A stretch of DNA of 64,000 bases from Dallia pectoralis (GCA_029465975.1 CM055749.1:15314470-15378469); one strand, 5' to 3'; positions 13,901-25,132 are shown, counted from the stretch's first letter. Translations and numbers: made by a program. The notes: generated from the letters alone by a model not told the origin.

Positions 13901-16900
13901 CTGTTTCTAATATTAGTTAGGTCTGTACAAAGTTGACAAAATGATTTACCAAAATGAACAAACTACAACCCGCCACTTTTGGTGTTAGGGCACGATAGTG
14001 ATAAATGAGATTAGATTCAGCTTTATTGTCATTGAACAGTACACGTACAGTACAACAAAAGGCAGTTTGCATCCAACCAGAAGTTCAACAATGATATGCA
14101 GGGCAGTGTGTGTCTGAGCGAATGTATGAGTGAAATGAGACGGAGTACAATGTGAGGATGTGCAGTTGACATGGATGAGTGAATGTGCAGGTATTCAGTT
14201 CAACAATGTAGCCAATTGCAAATGTGCAGAGGGCAATAGAAGCAGAGAACATCTGTGCAAGTGGTAAATGGATAGTACAGACAGTAAGCATTGTGCAAAA
14301 GGCAAATAAAATAGTGTGCAGGGCCAGATGAATCAATGAGGAATACCACAGGATGTGTTGTGCAAATGGCAAATATAATAAATATGCTAGCAGTGTGCAG
14401 GGCCAGATGTATCAATGAGGAATACCACAGGATGTGTTGTACAAATGGCAAATATAATAAATATGCTAGCAGTGTGCAGGGCCAGATGTATCAATGAGGA
14501 ATACCACAGGATGTGTTGTGCAAATGGCAAATATAATAAATATGCTAGCAGTGTGCAGGGCCAGATGTATCAATGAGGAGTACCACAGGATGTGTTGTGC
14601 AAATGGCAAATATAATAAATATGCTAGCAGTGTGCAGGGCCAGATGTATCAATGAGGAATACCACAGGAGGTGTTGTGCAAATGGCAAATATAATAAATA
14701 TGCTAGCAGTGTGCAGGGCCAGATGAATCAATGAGGAATACCACAGGATGTATTGTACAAATGGCAAATATAATAAATATGCTAGCAGTGTGCAGGGCCA
14801 GATGTATCAATGAGGAATACCACAGGATGTGTTGTACAAATGGCAAATATAATAAATATGCTAGCAGTGTGCAGGGCCAGATGTATCAATGAGGAATACC
14901 ACAGGATGTGTTGTGCAAATGGCAAATATAATAAATATGCTAGCAGTGTGCAGGGCCAGATGTATCAATGAGGAGTACCACAGGATGTGTTGTGCAAATG
15001 GCAAATATAATAAATATGCTAGCAGTGTGCAGGGCCAGATGTATCAATGAGGAATACCACAGGAGGTGTTGTGCAAATGGCAAATATAATAAATATGCTA
15101 GCAGTGTGCAGGGCCAGATGTATCAATGAGGAATACCACAGGAGGTGTTGTGCAAATGGCAAATATAATAAATATGCTAGCAGTGTGCAGGGCCAGATGT
15201 ATCAATGAGGAATACCACAGGATGTGTTGTGCAAATGGCAAATATAATAAATATGCTAGCAGTGTGTAGGGCCAGATGTATCAATGAGGAATACCACAGG
15301 ATGTGTTGTGCAAATGGCAAATATAATAAATATGCTAGCAGTGTGCAGGGCCAGATGTATCAATGAGGAATACCACAGGATGTGTTGTACAAATGGCAAA
15401 TATAATACATATGCTAGCAGTGTGCAGGGCCAGATGTATCAATGAGGAATACCACAGGATGTGTTGTGCAAATGGCAAATATAATAAATATGCTAGCAGT
15501 GTGCAGGGCCAGATGTATCAATGAGGAATACCACAGGATGTGTTGTACAAATGGCAAATATAATAAATATGCTAGCAGTGTGCAGGGCCAGATGTATCAA
15601 TGAGGAATACCACAGGATGTGTTGTGCAAATGGCAAATATAATAAATATGCTAGCAGTGTGCAGGGCCAGATGTATCAATGAGGAATACCACAGGAGGTG
15701 TTGTGCAAATGGCAAATATAATAAATATGCTAGCAGTGTGCAGGGCCAGATGTATCAATGAGGAATACCACAGGATGTGTTGTGCAAATGGCAAATATAA
15801 TAAATATGCTAGCAGTGTGCAGGGCCAGATGTATCAATGAGGAATACCACAGGATGTGTTGTGCAAATGGCAAATATAATAAATATGCTAGCAGTGTGCA
15901 GGGCCAGATGTATCAATGAGGAGTACCACAGGATGTGTTGTGCAAATGGCAAATATAATAAATATGCTAGCAGTGTGCAGGGCCAGATGTATCAATGAGG
16001 AATACCACAGGATGTGTTGTGCAAATGGCAAATATAATAAATATGCTAGCAGTGTGCAGGGCCAGATGTATCAATGAGGAATACCACAGGAGGTGTTGTG
16101 CAAATGGCAAATATAATAAATATGCTAGCAGTGTGCAGGGCCAGATGTATCAATGAGGAATACCACAGGATGTGTTGTGCAAATGGCAAATATAATAAAT
16201 ATGCTAGCAGTGTGCAGGGCCAGATGTATCAATGAGGAATACCACAGGATGTGTTGTGCAAATGGCAAATATAATAAATATGCTAGCAGTGTGCAGGGCC
16301 AGATGTATCAATGAGGAATACCACAGGATGTGTTGTGCAAATGGCAAATATAATAAATATGCTAGCAGTGTGCAGGGCCAGATGTATCAATGAGGAATAC
16401 CACAGGATGTGTTGTGCAAATGGCAAATATAATAAATATGCTAGCAGTGTGCAGGGCCAGATGTATCAATGAGGAATACCACAGGAGGTGTTGTGCAAAT
16501 GGCAAATATAATAAATATGCTAGCAGTGTGCAGGGCCAGATGTATCAATGAGGAATACCACAGGATGTGTTGTGCAAATGGCAAATATAATAAATATGCT
16601 AGCAGTGTGCAGGGCCAGATGTATCAATGAGGAATACCACAGGATGTGTTGTGCAAATGGCAAATATAATAAATATGCTAGCAGTGTGCAGGCAAATATA
16701 ATAAATATGCCAGATGTATCAATGAGGAGTACCACAGGATGTGTTGTGCAAATGGCAAATATAATAAATATGCTAGCAGTGTGCAGGGCCAGATGTATCA
16801 ATGAGGAATACCACAGGATGTGTTGTGCAAATGGCAAATATAATAAATATGCTAGCAGTGTGCAGGGCCAGATGTATCAATGAGGAATACCACAGGATGT

Positions 16901-19900
16901 GTTGTGCAAATGGCAAATATAATAGGGCTGCACAGCTGTTTGTATACATTTGCACGTTATCAATTACAGCCATTTGCATCGTGTTCTCTATCACTGTGTT
17001 AGTTCTCTTGTAGTGACATTGTACTTACCATCAATCTACCTCTCTACTCCAAGACCATATTTGCACTTATTGTACATTATTATTTTATTTTACCTACCGA
17101 ATACTTTTATATGTGTAACTGTTTCTTGTGTGTAATACGTTTTATGTGTAACTTCATGTCGCCTGGCACTTTGCGCCTTATCTTGGTCAGGTCGCGATTG
17201 TAAATGAGAACTTGTTCTCAAACGATTAACCTGGTTAAATAAAGGCAAAATAAAAATAAAAGTGCAACAAGCCGATAAAATAAGGTAGCAGTGTGCCTGC
17301 AAGGTTATCGAAGGGTTTCAGAGTTCAGCATGTTAACAGCAGTTGACATGCCACACGCTCTCCACAAACAGCGCTAGGGCTGGATGTCTTTGGTAGCGGG
17401 GAGCTGGGCACCGATGAGGCACTGGGTGGTTTTCTCCACCTGCTGCAGGGACCTCCGGTTGGCCGCAGAGCAACCGTTGTACCAGACTGTGGCACAGTTG
17501 GTTGGAATGCACTTGATCGTTTAAAGGTTTACCAGGATGTTGGTAGATAGGTGGACCTTCTTTAACTTCCTTAAAAAGCACAGGCGATGTTGCACCTTTC
17601 TGACCAGGGTTGTGGCGCTGAGGGACCAGGATAGGTTGTTGGAGTTCTGGACACCCAGGAATTTGTAGCTGGCCACACGTTCCACCGGGGTCTCATTAAG
17701 AGATAAGGACTGAGGCAGGAATATGTATTTTTGTCTTCCTGTAATCCACAATCAGTTCTTGGGTTTTCTTGGCATTGATGACCAGGTTGTTATCTGCACA
17801 CCAAGCCACTAGGTGATCTCCTCTCTGTAGGCCACTAGGTGATCTCCTCTATGTAGGCCACTAGGTGATCTCCTCTCTGTAGGCCACTAGGTGATCTCCT
17901 CTCTGTAGGCCACTAGGTGATCTCCTCTCTGTAGCCCACTAGGTGATCTCCTCTCTGTAGGCCACTAGGTGATCTCTTCTATGTAGGCCACTAGGTGATC
18001 TCCTCTCTGTAGGCCACTAGGTGATCTCCTCTCTGTAGGCCACTAGGTGATCTCCTCTCTGTAGCCCACTAGGTGATCTCCTCTCTGTAGGCCACTAGAA
18101 GATCTCCTCTATGTAGGCCACTAGGTGATCTCCTCTATGTAGGCCACTAGGTGATCTCCTCTCTGTAGGCCACTAGGTGATCTCCTCTCTGTAGGCCACT
18201 AGGTGATCTCCTCTCTGTAGGCCACTAGGTGATCTCCTCTCTGTAGGCCACTAGGTGATCTCCTCTCTGTAGGCCACTAGGTGATCTCCTCTCTGTAGGC
18301 CACTAGGTGATCTCCTCTCTGTAGGCCTCCTCGTCATCCAGGGCCCCTTTTCAGGTTGGCCTGGCGGAGCTGTAGATCTCATTATCATGGCATCTGAAAG
18401 CAGCATCACGTGCCTTCGGCAGTAGTCTGACCTCTCTGTTCATCCAAGGCTTCTGGTTGGGAAAGGTCTGTATTTGTTTATGAGTGGTGACATCGTTGGT
18501 GCAGGCGTTGATGTAATCCAGAACTGAGGATGTATATGATTCAACTCCAGTCTGTGTGTTGAAACCAGAGCTGTAGTGATGAGTCTGACCCCTCAGCCCA
18601 CACGTTGACTGTCCTCACTGTGGGTTTCACATGCTGTATGATGGGTAGGTACTCCGGTGGTGATCCGACTGACCAGTGTGGTGGAGGGGTGGCTTTGTAA
18701 GCCTCCGGATTGTTCGTGTACTCATGGTCAATTATATTGTCTCCTCTACATTTTGGTAGAATTTGGGGAAAAAACTTTTTCAGGCTGGAGTGGTTAAACT
18801 CCCCTGCAACAATTATAAGGGCATCTGGATGAGCCGTCTGTTGAATGATAATGGCAGCCTGCAGCTCTGTCATTGCTAGCATCTGGTGGAATGTAGGCTG
18901 TGGTAACACCAATGGACGTAAACTCTCTAGGCAAGTAAAAGGGTCTGCAGCTAATCATTAGATATTCCAGATTGGCAGAGCAGTGACTCCTGGTGAGGTT
19001 AGTGTTGGTACACCACCCATCATATAGATACACAGTCCTGATGAGGTTAGTGTTGGTACACCACCCATCATTCATACAGATACACAGCCCTGATTAGGTT
19101 AGTGTTGGTACACCACCCATCATATAGATACACAGTCCTGATGAGGTTAGTGTTGGTACACCACCCATCATTCATACAGATACACAGCCCTGATGAGGTT
19201 AGTGTTGGTACACCACCCATCATTCATATAGATACACAGTCCTGATGAGGTTAGTGTTGGTACACCACCCATCATTCATATAGATACACAGTCCTGATTA
19301 GGTTAGTGTTGGTACACCACCCATCATATAGATACACAATCCTGATGAGGTTAGTGTTGGTACACCACCCATCATTCATATAGATACACAGTCCTGATGA
19401 GGTTAGTGTTGGTACACCACCCATCATTCATATAGATACACAGTCCTGATGAGGTTAGTGTTGGTACACCACCCATCATTCATATAGATACACAGTCCTG
19501 ATGAGGTTAGTGTTGGTACACCACCCATCATTCATATAGATACACAGTCCTAATGAGGTTAGTGTTGGTACACCACCCATCATTCATATAGATACACAGT
19601 CCTAATGAGGTTAGTGTTGGTACACCACCCATCATATAGATACACAGTCCTGATGAGGTTAGCGTTGGTACACCACCCATCATTCATATAGATACACAGT
19701 CCTAATGAGGTTAGTGTTGGTACACCACCCATCATTCATGTAGATACACAGTCCTCCACTCCTGGTCCTCGGATTCATTGCAGAGGTTTACAGAAAACTA
19801 TATTAATCTGATAACTCAATTTCTTATAACCGGTCATGTCTGTCAACAGCTATAGACAAAGATTTCAACTAGATTGTATGTCTGTTATATGTACACACTT

Positions 19901-22676
19901 TGATCTTGTCTTTAGATCATAGAAATGACATCAGTCGTGACTGATCGGATCAATCTCCTCTTCTTCCTTGTTTCTCTCACGCCCCCCACTCTCCAAACCC
20001 CCACCGTCCCCCCTCACTCTCCAAACCCCCACCGCCCCCTCCTCACTCTCCGAACCCCCACCATCCTGCTGCGCCTCCTCCCTCGGTGTAGATAATGAAG
20101 GAGGTGTGTCGGGCTCTGGGGAATGCAGCGGCTGATGACAGTAAACTGTTGCTGCTCAGTGCTGTTGGGACAATCTTCTGCAGTGGCCTGGACCCGTCCT
20201 ACCTGATAGGACGCCTCTCCACAGACCGCAGGAAAGAGAGCAGCCGGATAACAGACGCCGTACGGTAAGAGGATGTGGCCATGTGCCTCATACCGACATG
20301 AAAAGACTCAAATAACACACGATTGGAATTGTCATTATCCACCTGGATACAGAATGCACGTATGCCCGCACACAATTCTACCACTGATTCATCTGAAGCA
20401 GGGTGAGCAGAAATAAACATTGTATTGTTTATAGTCTGACATAGTAGGACAAGTAAAATATATATTTTTCCAAATAATGTGGGCTTTGAATGGAAGGATG
20501 TTATATTGATTTTAGCTTTTGACACGTAATTTAATATTTGGGGGGTTCTACCATAAATAAAAGTTGATAATAAAAGATTATTGATGCAAAATAGAATACT
20601 ATCTAGTGTATTTTTTTTAAAGAGTATAATATGTAAACTTTGAATGCATGGATTCAATTTTATTTATTATTATCATTATTTATTTAATATTTATATTTCT
20701 TAATCTTGCATAATTTGTCAACTATGTAAACTTTAACTTTAACCACTTTTTTCAACCATACAATATTTAGTAACAATGAACATTAGGTGAAGGAGGGTTG
20801 TATGTTTATTTAACTATTTATTAATATTCACAACTTGGAAGATGGCTAATCGCAGCATGCTAACAGAATTTGTTGCTTTTGTATTTCTTTGCAATCTTCA
20901 CAATTACATTTCTGTATTTTTAAGGGTTACTTGATGTTGGGACCACGTAATAGTTAAAAAAAAACATAAAAATATCACTTTATATTGTTGTATCCAATTC
21001 ATTTATTGACTATCCTTTATTTACATGCTGGTTACAATAAAATTCTATATTTGATAAGCCATTAGAATTAACGTTATATTCTTTGGTATGCATGTGGAAC
21101 TGGCTAGTAGTTCACATTAAAATGCTGTTTAGTCTTTGTGTTGATCATCAGCATTAATCTAGGCAGATCATGTAGTAAACATGAACACATTGATACTGGT
21201 AGTTGGATTGTTTTAATGGTTTAGAAAGACTAATCTAGGCTACTTATTAGAAATAAGATCACATGTAGTTGCCCGCTTCGAATTGTTTATAGAGATGTGT
21301 TTTTTGTTTGCATGTTGTACAATTTTGGAAATATATCTGACTGTCTAGTTGCATGAATAAGACATGTAGGGGGTTGTGAATAATTGTTTTGTGATTTTGA
21401 ATAATTTAATGTAAGCTTTTACAGATTTTGTTATTTTTTACCGTTATTTTATCAGGTAAATATGCTGCTATACAGCAACAGCCTGTGAGTGACTAGGGTT
21501 TAACCCTTTCTCAGTGAGAGAACAACAACAACAGTACTTGTTAAAATGTATTGAACTTATGCAAAACCGTAGATAGTAAGAATGGACACTGTGTGCTAGT
21601 TAAGTAGTAGGCAAGCTAGATCTAGGACATAGCCGCTCATTTGTTTCTCATCTCCCAGGGACTTTGTGCTGGCATTTATCCACTTTAAGAAGCCCATCGT
21701 GGTGGCAGTCAACGGGCCTGCCATGGGCCTGGGGGCCTCCATCCTGCCCCTGTGTGATGTGGTGTGGGCCAGTGAGCGGGCGTGGTTCCAGACGCCCTGT
21801 GCCGCCCTCTGCCTGACCCCCTCTGGCTGCTCCTCCTATACATTCCCTCAGATTCTGGGAGTGGCTCTGGTGAGTCTCTGTTTTTATCCAAGCACTACAG
21901 CAAAACCCCAAAGATAACCATGATTGTGTTCTTTTTCGGTTTACATCACCTTGTTTAATCGAGCACAACATGATTTTTTCTTTGCTGTCCTCACCTCATT
22001 GTAAAAGACGAATGAGATGTTATTCTGTGGGAGGAAACTCACAGCACAGGAAGCCTGTAGTCGAGGTCTGGTGTCACAGGTGTTCTGGCCAACCACCTTT
22101 AACCAGGAAGTGATGCTGCGTGTAAAAGAGATGGCCACCTGCAGTGCCATGGTAGGCTAAAAAATGTTCTAGGTTATTATTACAATCCAGTATTTGTTCC
22201 CCTATCTTGTGTAACAGCCTATTATTATACAACTTATTGTAAACTTTCTGCTTGCCCCACCATGAGACACTGATGTATTTCATGTCAATCCTCCATCTGA
22301 CAGGACAATCCGGGTGCATTGGTCTGTAAACTAAACCAACACTTAGATGATAGTGTTTAACCACAAATCACAAATGTGTTTTTTATTCCAATTAATTTGT
22401 CTTTCTGTGGATTTGGTTACTAATACATGTTCATGCAGATTAAGGTATGAAAATGAACGGTTGTTTGTCTTAGAAACATGCTGCCTCTTACTCTGGGTTT
22501 CTACTTGTGTATGAAAGGTTTTGGAAGAATCAAAATGCCTGGTGCGGAGTCTCTTGAAGTCAGTTCTGGAGGAGGTGAATGAGAAGGAGTGTCAGATGCT
22601 CAAACAGCTGTGGTGCTCCACCAAGGGACTGGAGGCTCTCTTCAGCTACCTGCAGAACAAGGTGTTTGACAAATGA
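7297..22676 (+). CDS. cdyl2: Chromodomain Y-like protein 2, spliced gene (5' exon missing)
   Basis: Six coding exons join in phase: 7297-7996, 10211-10428, 20092-20264, 21659-21869, 22008-22151 and 22518-22676. They total 1605 nt, or 534 residues plus stop; I recall human CDYL2 as 506. The family pairs an N-terminal chromodomain that reads methylated H3K9/H3K27 with a C-terminal crotonase (enoyl-CoA hydratase-like) fold that recruits corepressors, so the product is a nuclear chromatin protein. The chromodomain matches CDYL2 more closely than CDYL as I remember them, and the following cmc2-cenpn-atmin order agrees with CDYL2. The first exon, encoding only a few residues, was not found and is probably upstream. 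Every junction has AG/GT. The linker between the domains is longer and more G-rich than I recall in human. Whether Cdyl2 is an active enzyme cannot be told from sequence. Confidence 0.92.
7997..10210 (+). other. cdyl2 intron after chromodomain exon
   Basis: Intron from GTGAGT to an AACAG acceptor. No mobile element was firmly recognised. A (GAT)n run lies near 9011-9026. A minus-strand open frame at 8976-9323 (115 codons, including a six-His stretch from the GAT run) matches nothing I know. Confidence 0.5.
10211..10428 (+). CDS. cdyl2: cdyl2 exon: linker to crotonase domain
   Basis: Reads GSTLSNGG, then SSVKRKL, YVFDKRLRYNVRQNE, CRFRDIVVRKEEGFTHVLL and ends SDNNALTPE before GTATTG. These blocks are near identical to CDYL2 from the end of the linker into the first strands of the crotonase fold. 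The length of 218 nt keeps the phase (2 + 72 codons). Confidence 0.93.
11440..12700 (-). mobile_element. Degenerate LINE, reverse transcriptase fragment
   Basis: The minus strand carries broken pieces of a non-LTR reverse transcriptase. At 12187-12375 it reads NQSGFRHRSTVTASILVMND (the QSGFR block), at 12041-12232 it reads SKAFDAADYGIMLKKLSLI (the catalytic KAFD block), and at 11443-11667 it reads a downstream piece with TTELGSSVFSIKAPHLW. Frameshifts and stops separate them, so this is a dead copy inside the large cdyl2 intron. The clade (Rex1- or L2-like) is not resolved by eye. Confidence 0.65.
12700..14010. other. Gene-free intron stretch
   Basis: No exon was recognised. An open frame of 165 codons at 13439-13936 (+) has no recognisable domain or splice context. 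The stretch around 13555-13610 (GGCCCACGGGCCATGCC) resembles the tail of an old dispersed repeat but cannot be assigned. Confidence 0.4.
14316..16925. repeat. 79-bp satellite, about 33 copies
   Basis: Highly uniform head-to-tail units (core AATACCACAGGATGTGTTGT and ATAATAAATATGCTAGCAGT). The period is exactly 79 bp between successive GCTAGCAGTGTGCAG motifs. Variation is limited to a few sites (GATG/GAGG, TGTGC/TGTAC, AATACC/AGTACC). One rearranged unit lies at 16690-16715. Low divergence suggests recent expansion or homogenisation. It sits near the 3' end of the L2-like LINE. Confidence 0.95.
16930..17265 (+). mobile_element. LINE 3' tail fragment, plus orientation
   Basis: Ends with GGTTAAATAAAGGCAAAAT and an A-rich tail, preceded by CTTGGTCAGGTCGCGATTGT. 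This closely resembles a common 3' end of fish LINE-derived transcripts, as I recall it. It is opposite in strand to the surrounding L2-like remains and so probably a separate insertion. No coding part remains. Confidence 0.5.
17333..17780 (-). pseudogene. LINE reverse transcriptase C-terminal remnant
   Basis: Minus-strand frames read CADNNLVINAKKTQ, then LNETPVERVASYKFLGVQNS and KVQHRLCFLRKLKK, then after a frame break LCGQPEVPAAGGENH and an RYQRHPA block. This is the usual order at the end of L2-like reverse transcriptase. At least one stop and one frameshift make it inactive. Confidence 0.75.
17800..18326. repeat. 26-bp minisatellite born from LINE coding sequence
   Basis: About 20 copies of GCCACTAGGTGATCTCCTCT plus CTGTAG. 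On the minus strand the unit is GGCCTACAGAGAGGAGATCA plus CCTAGT. This is the coding sequence for YREEITHLV just upstream of the surviving WCADNN block of the LINE reverse transcriptase, so the array is a tandem amplification of a piece of that gene. Confidence 0.9.
18541..19060 (-). pseudogene. LINE apurinic-type endonuclease remnant
   Basis: Minus-strand frames 18794-19075 and 18541-18912 overlap out of phase. They give a recognisable endonuclease: NDGWCTNTNL, CRPFYLPREF, TAYIPPDAS, then AHPDALIIVAGEFNHSSLKK (the conserved GDFN-type block, here GEFN). The E in place of the usual D and the frame break argue for a dead copy. Confidence 0.7.
19005..19755. repeat. 52/48-bp minisatellite from endonuclease coding sequence
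   Basis: About 15 copies of a unit containing GAGGTTAGTGTTGGTACACC and ACCCATCATTCATATAGATA. Some units lack the ATTC step (48 bp). On the minus strand each unit encodes the DGWCTNTNL motif found once in the neighbouring LINE endonuclease, so this array also grew from LINE coding sequence. Confidence 0.9.
19960..20091 (+). repeat. Pyrimidine-rich triplication running into a splice acceptor
   Basis: Three imperfect copies of CTCACTCTCCAAACCCCCAC followed by CCTCCTCCCTCGGTGTAG, the acceptor of the cdyl2 exon at 20092. The effect is a polypyrimidine tract far longer than needed. Confidence 0.6.
20092..20264 (+). CDS. cdyl2: cdyl2 exon: crotonase domain, first part
   Basis: Reads IMKEVCRALGNAAADDSKLL, then LSAVGTIFCSGLDPSYLIGR and DRRKESSRITDAVR, with a two-base overhang before GTAAGA. 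FCSGLD is the first oxyanion-hole region of the crotonase fold. It is very close to human CDYL2 as I recall it. Confidence 0.94.
20265..21658 (+). other. cdyl2 intron
   Basis: AT-rich intron with nothing recognisable apart from short poly-A/T runs. Confidence 0.5.
21659..21869 (+). CDS. cdyl2: cdyl2 exon: crotonase core
   Basis: Reads DFVLAFIHFKKPIVVAVNGP, then GLGASILPLCDVVWASERAW, FQTPCAALCLTPSGC and SSYTFPQILGVAL before GTGAGT. NGPAMGLGASILPLCD is the hallmark second oxyanion-hole block. CAALC stands where I recall YATIR in human, the most diverged point of an otherwise conserved exon. Confidence 0.94.
22008..22151 (+). CDS. cdyl2: cdyl2 exon: crotonase domain
   Basis: Forty-eight codons: TNEMLFCGRKLTAQEACSRG, LVSQVFWPTTFNQEVMLRVK and EMATCSAM, flanked by AAAAG and GTAGGC. 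Nearly invariant relative to vertebrate CDYL2. Confidence 0.94.
22518..22676 (+). CDS. cdyl2: cdyl2 last exon, with stop
   Basis: Reads VLEESKCLVRSLLKSVLEEV, NEKECQMLKQLW, then STKGLEALFSYLQNKVFDK and TGA. This is the C-terminal helical part of the crotonase fold, which in this family contributes to oligomerisation and corepressor contact. No polyadenylation signal was identified with confidence downstream. Confidence 0.94.
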   Translation, partial: VLEESKCLVRSLLKSVLEEVNEKECQMLKQLWCSTKGLEALFSYLQNKVFDK

Positions 22677-23685
22677 CTTTTGACCTCCCATCAGTGACCT
22701 CTTACCTACACACACCTGCAGAATTAGCACTGTTGAATATATAGGGTTTCAGTCTTCAGTTTCCACCATCTTATATGCTCCTTGTAATGGTCTGCATCAA
22801 AGGCCGGCACCAGAAGCCAATCTTCAAGGCCTTGGCTATGTTTGTCAAGTTACTAGCTTGTAACAGAGTGTCTGCAGGGCCTACTGATTTTTTACCTGTG
22901 GGTCAAGCATCACTCTGTAGGATTAATGCTGTGTTCCTATCGACTTGCTAGAAGTTCAGTTAACTCCTTCCAGATGAAGCCCAGATCTGGAGCAGGAAGT
23001 ATGCCGCTGAACGTGGCTGTTTAGAAAAGTGGCAATGAACGAGAATGTTGTGTGCAGAGGAAGAAGTGAGCTAGCATGATGACTGATGCAATTGTTTAAT
23101 TATTTATTTCAAATTGTGTTCGACTTTGTTGCTAAATACAAACATAGGAAAGTATACTGTGTATATTTTCCATTAGTCTGCCGTTAATGTTTTGTATTTT
23201 GAGTAGGCAAAGCTAAAATCAATGATTTGGTTGAGGACAGAATGGAACAAAGATCATCCACTATACATTCCATTCTGTCTAGATGATAAACAGTTGGAGG
23301 AGAGTTATCCTGGCCAAAGATGTTAAGAATATTTTAAGCGAAACCTGTCAATTAAGTTGGTGTTTAATATAAGCAGCATTGAGGAAGAATTATCGATAAA
23401 TTCCGATAATACATATTTATGTGGGAAGTTTCTGTTAATGGACTATGTTGACTATTAACTCTTTCTGGATTGTTTTTCTGGTAAAGCATTTTATGAGACT
23501 ATCTTGGAAGTCTTTATTTAGTTGTTTGTGTTTGGTTGGTCCCAGAGGGTGTTTTTCAACTTTGGTTTTGTTATAGAAGTGTAGGGCCATCATACCATGA
23601 TCAACACTGCCAATGAGAAGCTGTCTGATTTCATATCATCATTAGAATGTACACAGTGTCAACAGTAGGCATGTGACGAACACAT
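22677..23685 (+). other. cdyl2 3' UTR and intergenic sequence
   Basis: No exon or mobile-element end recognised. The 3' UTR boundary cannot be set. Confidence 0.4.
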
Positions 23686-23689
23686 TTTC

Positions 23690-24385
23690 ATTGAAAGCTG
23701 CATGCACACCGCGGGCGATGTACAGCTACCAAAGAGACAAGATACCATTTATTTCCAATGAGAGCCAGCTACACTCAGCGACTGTGGGCGGAGCTATGGT
23801 CTGAGAGAAAGTCTCCCAGCAAAAGCGACAGTTCAAAGTTTAGATACGTTCAACTTCATGCTAATTGCCTGCGAGCAAGCCGTGACAGAGTTAGGCGATA
23901 ACCAATGACAGGGTAGATGTTCTCTGCATCAGGAAGTACCTCTTCGTTTCTACTAGCTAGCTTTTAACTCACTCGCTAGCAAAAAACTTGAACGAGAGAT
24001 TTGTCATTGCGATGTCCGGGTTTCCTATTATTGATGGTGTGTCTCTGGCTTCATATGGTTATTTAATTTAAAAAATGGTTGCATGGAAGAATGTTTCAGA
24101 GATCGTTGGGATCGTGTGTGAGTGATACATGCATGAAGTAATACGAACTAAATCACTATTTAAAATTTGACAAATCACTGAATTGGCATTATGTTGAAAG
24201 GTAATACATATATTTTTGGAGTCTGAAATAATAAAATCGTTTTAATAATTAATGGAGACTAATGTTTAGGAAGACACACCCACTCGGAGCTAGCGGTGTG
24301 CACACCAAAGAGAGCTCAGCAACATCTCAACAGAGATTGGGATTTTTTTCAGCTGAGGTAGTTGGCGGTGTGCATGTAAGGTAAG
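23690..24385. mobile_element. Candidate PIF/Harbinger-like non-autonomous element
   Basis: A short inverted match, CATGCACACCGC near 23701 and its complement GCGGTGTGCATG near 24365, bounds a roughly 690-bp segment. A second related motif, GCGGTGTGCACACCAAAGAG, lies near 24292. No transposase is present. The flanking duplication was not resolved, so the class is a guess. Confidence 0.3.
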
Positions 24386-24390
24386 GAAAA

Positions 24391-25131
24391 CACACTATCA
24401 AAACTTTGGGGTCACTTAAAATTTCATTTAAAGTCTTTAAAAATAACATTACATTAGTTAGCAGCTACCAAACTAGACTAGTTAAATATCTGCATTAAAA
24501 TGGCCAGAAATAAATATTTTTCCTCTGAAACTTGTCATTATTTATATATTTAAATTAAGGTTATTCCAAGAAAACTTCAAGATTTTGAAGATCTTGTACA
24601 AATCTGTGTGCTTCTTCCTTCACAGAAGAGCGCAAACTGGCTATAAACATGATATAAAATGAGGAGTAGGACAACTTATATTATATTATAATATATCACT
24701 GTCTAGTTTGAGAAACAGTCTCATTAAACAGTACCCACAAAAACATCTGTCAAATCTCAGACCGATTGGAAAATTTTAATGGGCAAAAGAACAGAAAAGC
24801 ATGGTTGAGGCAATGTGATGGTCTGGGGGTGCATTGCGGTAGTGTAGTGGGAGATTTGTACAGTGTAAAAGGGATCCTGCAACACCATGCTAAACCCAAT
24901 GGACAGCGCTTGATTTCCTCCTACAACAGGACAATGACCAATAACACAGATCTAACAAACAGTTGTGGAAGCAGCATATGTTATGTGGGTGTGTAAGTAA
25001 ATTGAGGATTATTTGAAAAAGGGTTAGTTTAAAAGTGACAAATTATTACGTCAACAAAAAACTCATTTAATGTATGTTTTATGGAAAGCAAGGAAATTTC
25101 TAAGTGACCCCAAACTTCTGAACGGCAGTGT
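24391..25131 (+). mobile_element. Degenerate Tc1/mariner element
   Basis: The ends match as inverted repeats around AACTTTGGGGTCACTTA (24401) and TAAGTGACCCCAAACTTCTG (25110-25120), finishing ACGGCAGTGTA, the usual fish Tc1 terminus. Inside, at 24766-24996, transposase scraps remain (VMVWGC block, then GDLYSVKGILQHHAKPNGQR) with frameshifts and stops. Inactive. Confidence 0.75.
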
Positions 25132-25132
25132 A

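Larger units (their letters stand above)
14012..19755 (-). mobile_element. L2/CR1-like LINE remains, greatly swollen by tandem arrays
   Basis: The minus strand reads LINE parts in order. An apurinic-type endonuclease lies at about 18541-19060 (PFYLPREFTSIGVTTAYIPP, then LIIVAGEFN). Post-endonuclease sequence lies at 18340-18540 (NQKPWMNREVRLL). The end of the reverse transcriptase lies at 17333-17780 (CADNNLVINAKKTQELIVDY, then ERVASYKFLGV). The 3' tail ends near 14012 with CAATAAAGCTGAATCTAATC. The catalytic core of the reverse transcriptase is missing. Three separate minisatellites sit inside the copy and account for most of its length, and a plus-strand LINE tail is nested at 16930-17265. 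Confidence 0.75.

Noticed and set aside
13439..13936. 165-codon plus-strand frame
   Set aside because: No recognisable domain, low-complexity composition of intronic DNA, no splice context linking it to cdyl2.
14316..16925. Possible CRISPR-like array of regular repeats
   Set aside because: Repeats are contiguous with no unique spacers, and the locus is vertebrate intronic DNA.
21666..21917. Frame read as a separate small gene
   Set aside because: It is the cdyl2 crotonase exon (21659-21869) plus intron read-through.
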